DNA of 64,000 nt from Crocinitomicaceae bacterium (GCA_014762645.1 JABURP010000108.1:1-64000); one strand, 5' to 3'; positions 1 through 7,481 are shown, counted from the stretch's first letter. A program made the numbers and translations. The notes: generated from the letters alone by a model not told the origin.

Positions 1-58
1 CGTAATTTGTACTTGCTGCGCAAGCAACAAATCACTAGCTTTAGCCAAACGTTAGGTG
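1..58. repeat. attC-like boundary repeat, copy A (left part outside window)
   Basis: This is the right part of a degenerate boundary repeat. It contains a small near-palindrome (TTGCTGCGCAAGCAA, 13-27), then TAGCTTTAGCC and the end box AAACGTTAGGTG at 47-58. GTTAGGT fits the integron core-site consensus GTTRRRY. The same core recurs at about 556-592, 2698-2735, 2855-2897, 3341-3366 and 4095-4128, each time before a plus-strand gene. TAGCTTTA (36-43) resembles the Bacteroidota -7 box TAnnTTTG, so the repeat may also start transcription of the next gene, whose ATG lies 22 bases after AACGTT. Confidence 0.55.
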
Positions 59-75
59 TCAAAAACTAGTAATCA

Positions 76-420
76 ATGAATTATTCAATCGAAGATCATT
101 TTATAGGCAAAGAAAATATAGTTAAAGAGATTTATGACAAATTGGTTGATGAATGTGAAAATTTCGGAAACGTAGTTCAGGCTCCAAAGAAAACTTGCAT
201 CCATCTGGACTCTAAATATGGATTTGCCGGTGTCTATACAAGAAAAAGCTATCTATTATTACACATTCATTTGAACGTTAAAGAATCGAGCGGAACATTT
301 GAAAGGATCGAACAAATATCAAAGTCAAGATTTAAACATGTGGTACGAATAGATTCACCTGAAGAGATTAACACATGGCTCATTGATTTGCTCCACAGAG
401 CTTATAAATTGAAAAGTTAG
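76..420 (+). CDS. DUF5655 domain protein
   Basis: A soluble 114-residue protein that looks like a stand-alone DUF5655 domain. That domain is otherwise found at the C-terminus of nuclease-like or uncharacterised proteins; its biochemical role is unknown. The supporting features are the central hydrophobic beta strand (SYLLLHIHLNVK), the basic segment SKSRFKHVVRIDSPEEI, and the C-terminal helix ending in LLHRAYKLK. There is no signal peptide or membrane segment. The gene lies alone between two boundary repeats (1-58 and 421-592), as expected for a single-gene cassette. The family call rests on pattern recognition of the C-terminal half; the function is unassigned. Confidence 0.7.
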   Translation: MNYSIEDHFIGKENIVKEIYDKLVDECENFGNVVQAPKKTCIHLDSKYGFAGVYTRKSYLLLHIHLNVKESSGTFERIEQISKSRFKHVVRIDSPEEINTWLIDLLHRAYKLKS

Positions 421-592
421 TGTAGGATAACACCACATAACCCAGAAAGCAAAGCTCACGTTCGGCCCTTGAACAACACGCTTTTCATCCATTACCTGTT
501 AAAGTCCCTGTCTACCAGTTTGCCTCCCGAAGCTACTGCAGGCAGACAAGACGACATAAATGCCTAACTTTAGTCTAACGTTATTGGCAATG
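421..592. repeat. attC-like boundary repeat, copy B
   Basis: Noncoding DNA after the DUF5655 gene. It starts with GGATAAC (425-431), contains the block CCAGTTTGCCTCCCG (515-529) and an imperfect hairpin TGCCT/AGGCA (521-525 and 539-543), and ends with ATAAATGCCTAACTTTAG, then TCTAACGTTATTGGCAATG up to 592. The middle block and end core are shared with the copies at 2653-2735 and 4064-4128. TAACTTTA at 565-572 matches the -7 promoter pattern. The 67 bases from 593 to 659, before nhaA, show nothing further. Confidence 0.55.
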
Positions 593-659
593 CTGATCAA
601 CTGATTGGATCACATGAAGAATGAGATATCACCTTAAACCCTAAGAATAACGCTCAGTT

Positions 660-1964
660 ATGAGATCAGACCCTATTGATAAAATTTTATTAAACCCAAT
701 AAACAGGTTCATTAACAATTCAACCTCAAGTGGAATTGTATTGTTTGCCACTGCCGTAATAGCTATGATTATTGCCAATTCTCCTTTACAAGATGCTTAT
801 CATCATTTTTGGGAGCACACTTTTTCAATAGGGTTTAATGAATATGTCGTGTCTAAATCTTTACACCATTGGATCAATGATGGGCTTATGTCCATTTTCT
901 TTTTTGTGATAGGGCTAGAGCTTAAAAGGGAAATAATGATGGGTGAGCTTTCAAAGCCTAAAAACGCCATCTTACCTATTTTTGCAGGCCTGGGAGGAAT
1001 GGCAGTTCCGGCATTATTATACTTAGTGCTAAATTCATCAGGAGAGTCTTCTGCCGGATGGGGAATACCAATGGCCACTGATATTGCATTTGCACTAGGG
1101 ATACTCTACATGTTAGGAGATAGAGTTCCTGTATCGCTTAAAGTATTTTTGACCGTACTGGCTATTGTTGATGACCTTGGGGCAGTACTGGTAATTGCTC
1201 TTTTTTATACATCAGATATCTCCATGATGAGCTTGTTATTTGGAGGAGGTTTTCTTGTTATTCTTATTGTCGCTAATTTATTGGGTGTGCGCAACACGAT
1301 TTTTTATGCAGTAGTTGGAATTGGGGGCTTGTGGATGGCTTTTTTACTTTCTGGAGTTCATGCGACAGTTGCGGGAGTTCTTGCAGCCCTTACTATTCCG
1401 GCAAACGTAAAGATTCAAGACAAAAAATTCGTCGAAAAAATGAATGCCCTTACCAACAAATTTGAAAGGAGTACACCAAATAATGTTTCGCTTCTCACCT
1501 ACGAACAGCTACACACGGTGGATAGGATAAGGTTTTATGCAAAAGCCGCACTAACTCCCCTTCAGCAACTGGAACACTCTATGGCACCATTGGTAGCTTT
1601 TGTCGTGATGCCTATTTTTGCAATTGCCAACGCAGGCATAACTTTTTCTGGAGATTTTGCCCAAAACATGGTTAGCAATGTTAGTCTGGGAGTAATGTTG
1701 GGCCTTGTGCTAGGAAAATTTATTGGAATTGTTGCGGTTTCAAAAATACTGGTCAAGTTTAAATTAGCGGCACTTCCTGCTGGACTTAAATGGCGACACA
1801 TCTATGGAATAGGTATACTCGCAGGTGTTGGATTTACTATGTCCTTATTTATTACGGACCTGGCTTTTATTAATGTCGAGCATATTCTACAAGCAAAAAT
1901 TGGAATTTTCGTAGCTTCAACAATCGCTGGAATCAGTGGGTTTATGATACTACGTAAAGCCTAA
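660..1964 (+). CDS. nhaA: Na+/H+ antiporter NhaA
   Basis: Sodium/proton antiporter of the inner membrane. It expels Na+ or Li+ in exchange for protons and so maintains pH and salt homeostasis. The 434-residue length and about a dozen hydrophobic segments fit the family. The diagnostic motifs are present: VIGLELKREIMMGEL near residues 83-97, ATDIAFALG with Asp141, and LAIVDDLGAV with Asp171-Asp172, the equivalents of E. coli Asp133, Asp163 and Asp164. The conserved Lys-containing segment LVLGKFIGI occurs late in the protein. The gene lies inside the repeat-bounded array and is followed after only 36 bases by an AAA ATPase gene, so the two may travel and be transcribed together. Confidence 0.95.
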   Translation: MRSDPIDKILLNPINRFINNSTSSGIVLFATAVIAMIIANSPLQDAYHHFWEHTFSIGFNEYVVSKSLHHWINDGLMSIFFFVIGLELKREIMMGELSKPKNAILPIFAGLGGMAVPALLYLVLNSSGESSAGWGIPMATDIAFALGILYMLGDRVPVSLKVFLTVLAIVDDLGAVLVIALFYTSDISMMSLLFGGGFLVILIVANLLGVRNTIFYAVVGIGGLWMAFLLSGVHATVAGVLAALTIPANVKIQDKKFVEKMNALTNKFERSTPNNVSLLTYEQLHTVDRIRFYAKAALTPLQQLEHSMAPLVAFVVMPIFAIANAGITFSGDFAQNMVSNVSLGVMLGLVLGKFIGIVAVSKILVKFKLAALPAGLKWRHIYGIGILAGVGFTMSLFITDLAFINVEHILQAKIGIFVASTIAGISGFMILRKA

Positions 1965-2000
1965 CTAAATTTGATTTAGACCTAATATAATATATGTGAA

Positions 2001-2567
2001 ATGAGCTCCCTGAATGAAATAAAACTAAATGGCAGAATTACAACAAATTGGAATGTAATCACTGGTGGTCCATGTTCTGGAAAAACCACTGTTATCAATA
2101 TTCTAGCTAAACGAGGATACAAAACAACCATTGAACACGCACGACATTACATTGATACACAAAAAGAATTAGGCAATGCTGTTGAAGCAATTAGGGCTAA
2201 CAAACGTGAATTTCAAATGAGAGTTTTAGAAATGCAGATTGAGGAGGAGTCTAAGCTTTCTACTGAAGATACTGTATTTCTTGACAGAGCACTTCCAGAT
2301 GCTGTAGCTTACTACCTGTTCTTAGGCTTAGATCTTGATGATGAATTAATTAATGCGGTCAATACTTTTTGTTACAAGAACATTTTTGTCCTTGACCCAC
2401 TTCCCTTAATAAAGGATTATGCAAGACGGGAAGATAAAAAAGCGCAGTTAAAAATTCATTCTCTAATTACGGAAGTATATGAAATGTTACCATGTAAAGT
2501 CACTCAAGTCCCTGTGCTTCCTCCTGAAGAAAGAGTAGATTTCATATTGGAATCTATCCAGCAGTAG
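2001..2567 (+). CDS. AAA_28-type P-loop ATPase
   Basis: A 188-residue NTPase with Walker A motif GGPCSGKTT (about residues 22-30). It is followed by the GYKTTIEHARHYI segment typical of the AAA_28 family (NadR kinase-like/TTD14-like). A later FLDRALPDAVAYY acts as the Walker-B/LID-like acidic region, and an arginine pair (YARREDKKA) could contact phosphates. These proteins are probably small-molecule kinases or nucleotide-binding regulators, but their substrate is unknown. The gene lies 36 bases downstream of nhaA with no boundary repeat between them, which makes the pair a two-gene unit. A repeat begins directly after its stop codon. Confidence 0.8.
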   Translation: MSSLNEIKLNGRITTNWNVITGGPCSGKTTVINILAKRGYKTTIEHARHYIDTQKELGNAVEAIRANKREFQMRVLEMQIEEESKLSTEDTVFLDRALPDAVAYYLFLGLDLDDELINAVNTFCYKNIFVLDPLPLIKDYARREDKKAQLKIHSLITEVYEMLPCKVTQVPVLPPEERVDFILESIQQ

Positions 2568-2735
2568 CGTAACGTAAAAATGCACCTAACACATTAGGCA
2601 AAAGTAATTTCCGGCTCTCCGACCACGTTCTTCTCTCACAGTACATGTACCCCCCCTGTCCACCAGTTTACCTCCGGTAGGAATGAAAGGCAAAACGGCA
2701 TAAATGCCTAACTTTAAGCAAACATTGGCATTAAT
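2568..2735. repeat. attC-like boundary repeat, copy C
   Basis: The repeat begins just after the ATPase gene with TGCACCTAACACATTAGGC. ACCTAAC at 2584-2590 fits the inverse core consensus RYYYAAC and is complementary to the GTTAGGT of copy A. The block CCAGTTTACCTCCGG (2662-2676) and the end core GCATAAATGCCTAACTTTAAG, then CAAACATTGGCATTAAT (to 2735), align with copies B and E. TAACTTTA (2709-2716) is promoter-like. The whole stretch 2568-2904 lacks a gene: it holds this repeat, about 115 bases with no recognisable feature (2736-2850), and a further core at 2851-2897, as if a cassette in between had lost its gene. Confidence 0.55.
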
Positions 2736-2850
2736 TAACACTAGGGCTGTGGTTCTGGATCTATTCTTTAACTTTTTTGAATCAAATTCAATGAATACAA
2801 AATGAGGAAACAATAAGCAAAACTGACAGCCAAGCCATGGCCTGCACACC

Positions 2851-2897
2851 TCGCGCTGGCATAAATACCTATCTTTGCTTAAATGCTGGCAGTAATT
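2851..2897 (+). promoter_or_regulatory. repeat core copy D with perfect -7 box
   Basis: A shorter copy of the boundary core: GGCATAAATACC then TATCTTTGCTTAAATGCTGGC. TATCTTTG at 2870-2877 is an exact match to the Bacteroidota -7 consensus TAnnTTTG and lies 27 bases before the cupin start codon. No convincing TTTG -33 element is visible at the usual distance. It probably drives the cupin gene. Confidence 0.5.
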
Positions 2898-2904
2898 AAA
2901 TAAC

Positions 2905-3228
2905 ATGGAAAATTATAAGAAAACTAATTCACTCAAATGGGAAACAGGAAAGGTCAAAGGATTTAAAGGAAAAGGATTGATTGACCACAGCAACGGGGGG
3001 CTAAAATTGGTAAAGGTAAACCCCTTTGCAACCTACCCGTCTCATATTCACCCTGACAAAACAGAATATGTCTACGTTCTTGACGGTAATCCTAAAATGA
3101 CTATTGGAGACGATATATTTACCGGTGAAAAAGGAGATTTTTTCATATTCCCAAAATCAACAACGCATAGTATTGACAACCCTTTTGATAAAGAATGTAC
3201 CCTTTTGGTTGGAGCGATTAAAGAATAG
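2905..3228 (+). CDS. single-domain cupin protein
   Basis: A 107-residue cytoplasmic cupin (cupin_2 type beta barrel). The first cupin motif is seen as YPSHIHPDKTEYVYVLDG: two His and a Glu at the metal-binding positions, followed by the conserved Gly. The second motif is GDFFIFPKSTTHSIDN, with the third His ligand. Such small cupins bind a divalent metal and often a small molecule, acting as isomerases, dioxygenases or sensors; the substrate cannot be deduced. The gene is a one-gene unit between repeat cores D and F. Confidence 0.85.
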   Translation: MENYKKTNSLKWETGKVKGFKGKGLIDHSNGGLKLVKVNPFATYPSHIHPDKTEYVYVLDGNPKMTIGDDIFTGEKGDFFIFPKSTTHSIDNPFDKECTLLVGAIKE

Positions 3229-3261
3229 ATTCTTTAAAAACAAGTCAAAGTACAACCAACA

Positions 3262-3366
3262 AGAGTTAAGGCACATAGTACTACTCCTCGCCTACTTTGT
3301 CTATCTTTAAGTCGTCAACATAACGCACTGGAATGTCACGGTTTACTAAAGTCAAGCGTTAACTCT
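3262..3366. repeat. attC-like boundary repeat, copy F with outer inverted repeat
   Basis: This site has the clearest symmetry of the set. AGAGTTAAGGC at 3262-3272 and GCGTTAACTCT at 3356-3366 are inverted copies matching at 10 of 11 positions and bound a 105-base site. The inner part carries TATCTTTA (3302-3309) and, near the right end, ACTAAAGTCAAGCGTT, which parallels ACTTTAGTCTAACGTT of copy B. A site of about 100 bases with paired simple ends is what integron attC sites look like, though the right core GTTAACT deviates from GTTRRRY. Confidence 0.5.
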
Positions 3367-3379
3367 AAATACCAATTGT

Positions 3380-3997
3380 ATGTATTTCAAAACTCATTTA
3401 TTTCTAATCATTCTGATTTCTTCTTGTTCATCAGAGTATGATTGCAAAGATTATTCTGAAGAAGACTTTACTTATGATCAAGAAGCAATAGCATTGAGTG
3501 ATAAAGGAGTTGAATTCCAAATAGAAGGAAATCTTGATAGCGCAATGCATTACTTCAAATTAGCTGCAGAGAAAGATCCAACCTATTATATGCCTCATGG
3601 TAACATTGGCAGACTTTACATCAAAAGTGGAGATTTGGAACTCGCCAAGACAGAATTTGAAAAAATCGTTGAACTACGACCGGATATGGCAGAAGCGCAT
3701 GGTGGACTCGCAATGTTCTATGATTATCTGGATTTAGACGATAAAGCGACAAAAGAATATGAAACGGCTATAGCGCTTTATACTGACAGAATCGAATGCA
3801 GCTCTGACGAAAACCTCATGGAATCTAGTAAAATCGACCGGGCATTGTTTTACATGTTAAGCGGACAAGAAGAGAAAGGAAAATCGGAGTTGGAAGACCT
3901 AAAAGAAAAATTTGAAGGAGATCCAGCAATGCAGGAAATGATGGAAGACTTGATCAACCTGGAAAAGGAATCATTCCTAAAAGAAATGTACGAGTAG
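3380..3997 (+). CDS. TPR-repeat lipoprotein
   Basis: A 205-residue exported lipoprotein. The N-terminal hydrophobic stretch ends in the lipobox ISSC at about residues 13-16, after which the mature protein would be lipidated. From about residue 40 to 190 it is built of tetratricopeptide repeats (for example AMHYFKLAAEKDPTYYMPH, LELAKTEFEKIVELRPDMAE), which normally mediate protein-protein contact. It has no enzymatic motif. The start codon lies 20 bases after the GCGTT end of repeat copy F. It probably resides in the periplasm, anchored to a membrane; the partner is unknown. Confidence 0.8.
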   Translation: MYFKTHLFLIILISSCSSEYDCKDYSEEDFTYDQEAIALSDKGVEFQIEGNLDSAMHYFKLAAEKDPTYYMPHGNIGRLYIKSGDLELAKTEFEKIVELRPDMAEAHGGLAMFYDYLDLDDKATKEYETAIALYTDRIECSSDENLMESSKIDRALFYMLSGQEEKGKSELEDLKEKFEGDPAMQEMMEDLINLEKESFLKEMYE

Positions 3998-4019
3998 AAA
4001 ACGGTACACAAAACGGTAA

Positions 4020-4128
4020 GGATAACTTATTCCTTACACTATTTTACTACGTACTTTTGAACTTCCAGCGCAAAGTTTACCTCCCACAGGTTGGCAATAA
4101 ATCACTAGATTTAGCAAACATTGTATCC
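4020..4128. repeat. attC-like boundary repeat, copy E
   Basis: The site runs from GGATAAC at 4020-4026 (also the left end of copy B) to GTATCC at 4123-4128, whose complement is GGATAC. The inner block CCAGCGCAAAGTTTACCTCCC (4064-4084) aligns with the CCAGTTTRCCTCC block of copies B and C, and the right core ATAAATCACTAGATTTAGC then AAACATTG aligns with copy A. TAGATTTA (4105-4112) is a -7-like box, and the next ATG is at 4146. Confidence 0.5.
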
Positions 4129-4145
4129 AATTAATATCAGACAGA

Positions 4146-4622
4146 ATGAATATTGAATCGATAAAAGAGAAACTACATGGATCTTCTATTTACCATTCAG
4201 AAGAAAACATCTTAGGTCATAAGAGTGTGATTGGATATGAAAAGAAGTTTAAATGGAGTTGGCTAGCTACACAATTAAATACGTTCATTGTTGTCACTGA
4301 CTTCGGAGATAAAGAAATTGATGAAGATTTAATTGAGCGTCATTTAACCGAATCGTTTAAGTTTTCCAAGCAAAACTATACAGGTTGGCCAAGGGGACTT
4401 CAATCAGGACTGGGAGTCATATCGATTTTGATATCAACAAATGTATCGGATAAAGCAAAAGACTACTGTGTAAAATTAAAATCAGGAAAAAAATGGGCGG
4501 GATTTTCAATTCCCGTTGTTCATAATCCTAAGACGAAAGAAACTTTCCAATTTGAAAATAATCCTGTTTGGGGTAGAATATATTATCCACACTTTAAGAA
4601 ATTGATTAACAACCTAAAGTAA
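4146..4622 (+). CDS. hypothetical protein, last gene of the repeat-bounded array
   Basis: A soluble 158-residue protein with no signal peptide. I do not recognise a named domain. Visible features are an aromatic N-terminal half (KFKWSWLATQLNTFIVVTDFGD), a Gly/Trp-rich centre (YTGWPRGLQSGLGVIS), a single Cys, and a C-terminal block FENNPVWGRIYYPHFKKL that looks conserved and structural. Acidic residues EIDEDLIERH could form a helix. It is the last plus-strand gene with a boundary repeat immediately upstream; no clear repeat follows it in 4623-4734. Its function is unknown. Confidence 0.6.
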   Translation: MNIESIKEKLHGSSIYHSEENILGHKSVIGYEKKFKWSWLATQLNTFIVVTDFGDKEIDEDLIERHLTESFKFSKQNYTGWPRGLQSGLGVISILISTNVSDKAKDYCVKLKSGKKWAGFSIPVVHNPKTKETFQFENNPVWGRIYYPHFKKLINNLK

Positions 4623-4734
4623 ACCGAAAACAGCACTGTGTAGAATGTATTAAAACGCATTTTACGCTATCCGTTATGTGATTCGATTTCAGAGAATTAA
4701 AACTTTGTTGTAAATTGGCCTAAAACGATTGAAC

Positions 4735-5589
4735 ATGAGATTTATCTGCTTAATAGTAGTTTTTTCATTGGTAGCTTGCAAGAAGCAAAAAAAGCCTGAA
4801 CAACAAGATTGTGCAAGTAACGATTTCAACATTAGCCTGGATACAGCTACAACACCCAACTGGGAATATGACTTTGAGCTCGGCTGGAACGCTACTCATG
4901 GTGTTGGGAATCTTGATAATATGAACCCTGCAGCCCCCGAGTGGAGATATGCTCAAATGCAAACACAGGATGCTGGAAAAACCATGGAAGACCCATTGAA
5001 TTCAGGTAATCAGGTGATGCGTTTTTTATGGATAGAAGGAGAAGGCACGGAGTACAATAGTAATACACAAAAGAAAGCACATCTCTATGGTGACTTTGGT
5101 ACAGATAATACGCAAGAAGAAATTTGGTCATTTGATATTTATTTCCCTTCAGTTGGGATGGAGTCAGATTCAGAATCTGAAATAGTTGTGCAATGGCACG
5201 GTCATCCCGACGGATGTGAAACATCCAGAAATCCACCGGTAGCAATTGACAATAAAGATGATCGTCTGACCCTAACATGGAGGTTTGATGATCGGGATTG
5301 TACACCTGCTGGCTTCAAAAAATGGTACGAACGAACTGCTGATTTAGGCGAGACGACAAAAGATCAGTGGATTAACTTCGTGGTTTACATCAAGTGGGAT
5401 CCCTTTGGATGTGGAGCTATACACTTATGGCGAGACGGTAACAAACTAGTCGAAGAAAATGGCATTCACATTGGATTTAATGACGAAGTTGGAGCCTATC
5501 TCGGCTTTGGAATATACAAATACACCAAAGAATCTGACCACCAACAACGTGTTGTCTACTTCGACAATATGAAGCAATGGATTCTTTGA
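4735..5589 (+). CDS. heparin-lyase-like (polysaccharide lyase fold) lipoprotein
   Basis: A 284-residue lipoprotein: the signal peptide ends with lipobox LVAC at residues 12-15 from the ATG at 4735 (a TTG two codons upstream is less likely). The body resembles the Polysacc_lyase family (heparin lyase I-like, beta-jelly-roll, PL13/PL20-related). The features are EIWSFDIYFPS, VQWHGHPD, DQWINFVVYIKWDP, GAIHLWRDGNKLVE, AYLGFGIYKYTK and a terminal YFDNMKQW. Members either cleave uronic-acid polysaccharides or only bind them; catalytic residues cannot be confirmed here. No SusC/SusD pair or other carbohydrate enzymes are adjacent, so a full utilisation locus is not indicated. Confidence 0.7.
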   Translation: MRFICLIVVFSLVACKKQKKPEQQDCASNDFNISLDTATTPNWEYDFELGWNATHGVGNLDNMNPAAPEWRYAQMQTQDAGKTMEDPLNSGNQVMRFLWIEGEGTEYNSNTQKKAHLYGDFGTDNTQEEIWSFDIYFPSVGMESDSESEIVVQWHGHPDGCETSRNPPVAIDNKDDRLTLTWRFDDRDCTPAGFKKWYERTADLGETTKDQWINFVVYIKWDPFGCGAIHLWRDGNKLVEENGIHIGFNDEVGAYLGFGIYKYTKESDHQQRVVYFDNMKQWIL

Positions 5590-5697
5590 GGGACGAACCT
5601 CAGACTCGCTACATTTAACCAAAGCATCTGGAAAATCACATTTGCATCATAGGCTCTAGAATTTGGTGCAGCCGACCATAAGCAAGACGAAGGATGA

Positions 5698-5729
5698 TTG
5701 GGATTCGTATTTAAATTCTACTATATTTA
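5698..5729 (+). promoter_or_regulatory. promoter of beta-helix lipoprotein gene
   Basis: TTG at 5698-5700 and TATATTTA at 5722-5729 are separated by 21 bases, close to the Bacteroidota pattern TTTG-N19-TAnnTTTG. The start codon follows three bases after the -7-like box, so the mRNA would be nearly leaderless if this box is used. Confidence 0.4.
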
Positions 5730-5732
5730 ATC

Positions 5733-6548
5733 ATGAAACAATTTCAGATCCTTATCATTTTCACCGTCAGTATTTTAACATCCTGCGGTGATTCAAATAC
5801 AGCCAATGCTGAAGAAGGCCCTAATGAAATAATGCTCACTGAAACAGATTCAGTGGTTATCACAGATGCTATTGTTCAAACCACGGACACCCTCTTTACC
5901 AGGAAAATACCAACGGGCGAATCATGGCAAAATTTCAAAAACCCCTATCTTCACTTTAAAGGAAGTTTATCCGACACCGTTTACATTGGCCCAAACAGAG
6001 CGATCAAGGACCCATTTGTATACTTCAATGAAACCAGGAGCAATCAATTTGTCATTATAGAAGAAGGAGAATATATAGGATCCAGCGGGTTGTGGATTGG
6101 TGGTGACAACCTGATCATTGAAGGGCGTGGAAAAGTATCTCTTTTACTGGACGAGTTGCATGACAACGTCATGTGGTGTACAGGAGAAAATCAAGTAATC
6201 AATAATTTACACATGCAGCATTTACAACCCGGAGAACTTGAAGGACAAAACTGTTCTGGACGCGTTATCGGATTTGATGGAGCAGATAACATCACTGTCA
6301 TAAACTGTGACCTCAACGGTTGTGGACTGGCAGGTTTGCACGATAATATGGGTAACGGAACAGTATACATTGAATACAATTACATCCACAACAACTCAAT
6401 CGGCGCTTACACCGATATTGATGGCAATGTCTGGCAGGAGGAAACAGTACATCCGGTTTTTAAATTCGATAACAACCGCATGGAAGATAACGGTAACTGG
6501 GATGAAAACATTCCTGACAATGAAACAGAGTTTGAGGAGGAAGATTAA
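5733..6548 (+). CDS. right-handed beta-helix lipoprotein
   Basis: A 271-residue lipoprotein with signal peptide and lipobox LTSC (residues 15-18). From about residue 85 to 250 it shows short beta-strand rungs rich in N, G, I and V: SGLWIGGDNLIIEGRG, ENQVINNLHMQH, ADNITVINCDLNGCG, NGTVYIEYNYIHNNS, HPVFKFDNNRME. This is the pattern of parallel beta-helix (pectate-lyase-like/NosD-like) repeats. Proteins of this kind bind or cleave polysaccharides, but no catalytic set can be identified. The acidic C-terminus (ETEFEEED) is probably disordered. Transcription may start at the box at 5722-5729. Confidence 0.7.
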   Translation: MKQFQILIIFTVSILTSCGDSNTANAEEGPNEIMLTETDSVVITDAIVQTTDTLFTRKIPTGESWQNFKNPYLHFKGSLSDTVYIGPNRAIKDPFVYFNETRSNQFVIIEEGEYIGSSGLWIGGDNLIIEGRGKVSLLLDELHDNVMWCTGENQVINNLHMQHLQPGELEGQNCSGRVIGFDGADNITVINCDLNGCGLAGLHDNMGNGTVYIEYNYIHNNSIGAYTDIDGNVWQEETVHPVFKFDNNRMEDNGNWDENIPDNETEFEEED

Positions 6549-6560
6549 TAAAATATTGAT

Positions 6561-6640
6561 ATGAAATTAATTGTTTTGGTTTTTATTTTAGGATCCTTTT
6601 GGTCGCATTTCCTTGTTGTCAGACTGAAGCTAAAGAGTAA
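6561..6640 (+). pseudogene. remnant of a lipoprotein gene start
   Basis: ATG at 6561 begins MKLIVLVFILGSFWS, a signal-peptide-like stretch. Reading then shifts by one base into AFPCCQTEAKE and a stop at 6640 (6605-6640), which looks like a lipobox and first mature residues. The unshifted frame runs on to a stop after 28 codons. This fits a frameshifted, truncated lipoprotein gene, but it is short. The remainder of the gap (6641-6771) shows only a -7-like box TACCTTTA (6755-6762) before the next gene. Confidence 0.35.
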
Positions 6641-6771
6641 AGTTTGAGTCTTAAATTCTTTCCCCAAACACCTTGACACACCAGAGATCGAGAGCTATAG
6701 ATTAGAACATTGCAGAATCTACCCGACCACACATCACACCAGGATTTAATTGCCTACCTTTAACCCACTAT

Positions 6772-7413
6772 ATGAAAAATTTCAAATTTGGCTTTGCCTG
6801 TTGTCTCTTATCAGGCTTAGTATTATCCTGTGGAGAAAGTAATGTTGAAAATGTGTCAAACGAAAAGGACAGTGATACCATTGTAAAAACTGCTGATTTA
6901 AGCACAGATACCCTAACCGATAATCTTCCTGAATTAGGTGAGGAGATTTACGAAAGTAAAACAAATCGATCGCTAGGAGAAGAGCTGATGGTTATTACAA
7001 GCGTCAATGGAATAAAAATTGGCATGAACGAGGATGAAGTAGTGAGTAATATAGGTGATCCAGAAGCCAATTCCGAAGGTCTTGAATGGGGTGTTGATGG
7101 TAGAATTCATAAGTTCTGGTATTATGCTGACTCTAGTCTTGTTTTGGAGTTTGTAGATAGCAAAATGGGAGAAGGTTACGCGCTTGAAATTATTGATATA
7201 AAAGACAGCTGCCAATTTTCCACTGATCGCGGAATTGCGATAGGAAGTGAGCTGGAACTGGTTCAGGAACGGTATGCAAAAGCCATTGAAATTGCAGACA
7301 ACAATGTTCCTGACCAAATTTATCTTGGCGACGTAGCAAACGGCGGGATCTTCATTTCGATATGCAATGGAATTGTATGTAAAATAAGACTGGGAGCATT
7401 GATTCGGTGTTAG
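6772..7413 (+). CDS. lipoprotein of unknown function
   Basis: A 213-residue lipoprotein: the signal peptide ends with VLSC at about residues 17-20, followed by an acidic low-complexity linker. The folded part (about residues 75-213) begins with VNGIKIGMNEDEVVSNIGDP. This resembles the start of SmpA/OmlA- or BLIP-like small domains found in many lipoproteins (inference from the IGM-EDEV pattern). A similar phrase, VRVGMSLDDIIGTFPV, occurs near the end of the protein at 54238-55215. There is no enzymatic motif. A -7-like box TACCTTTA lies 10 bases before the start. Confidence 0.6.
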   Translation: MKNFKFGFACCLLSGLVLSCGESNVENVSNEKDSDTIVKTADLSTDTLTDNLPELGEEIYESKTNRSLGEELMVITSVNGIKIGMNEDEVVSNIGDPEANSEGLEWGVDGRIHKFWYYADSSLVLEFVDSKMGEGYALEIIDIKDSCQFSTDRGIAIGSELELVQERYAKAIEIADNNVPDQIYLGDVANGGIFISICNGIVCKIRLGALIRC

Positions 7414-7481
7414 TGCTCTTCGCTAACCCACCCATAGTTCATAAACCTCCTAATTAAAAACCAGTTACGGGCCATCACCTA

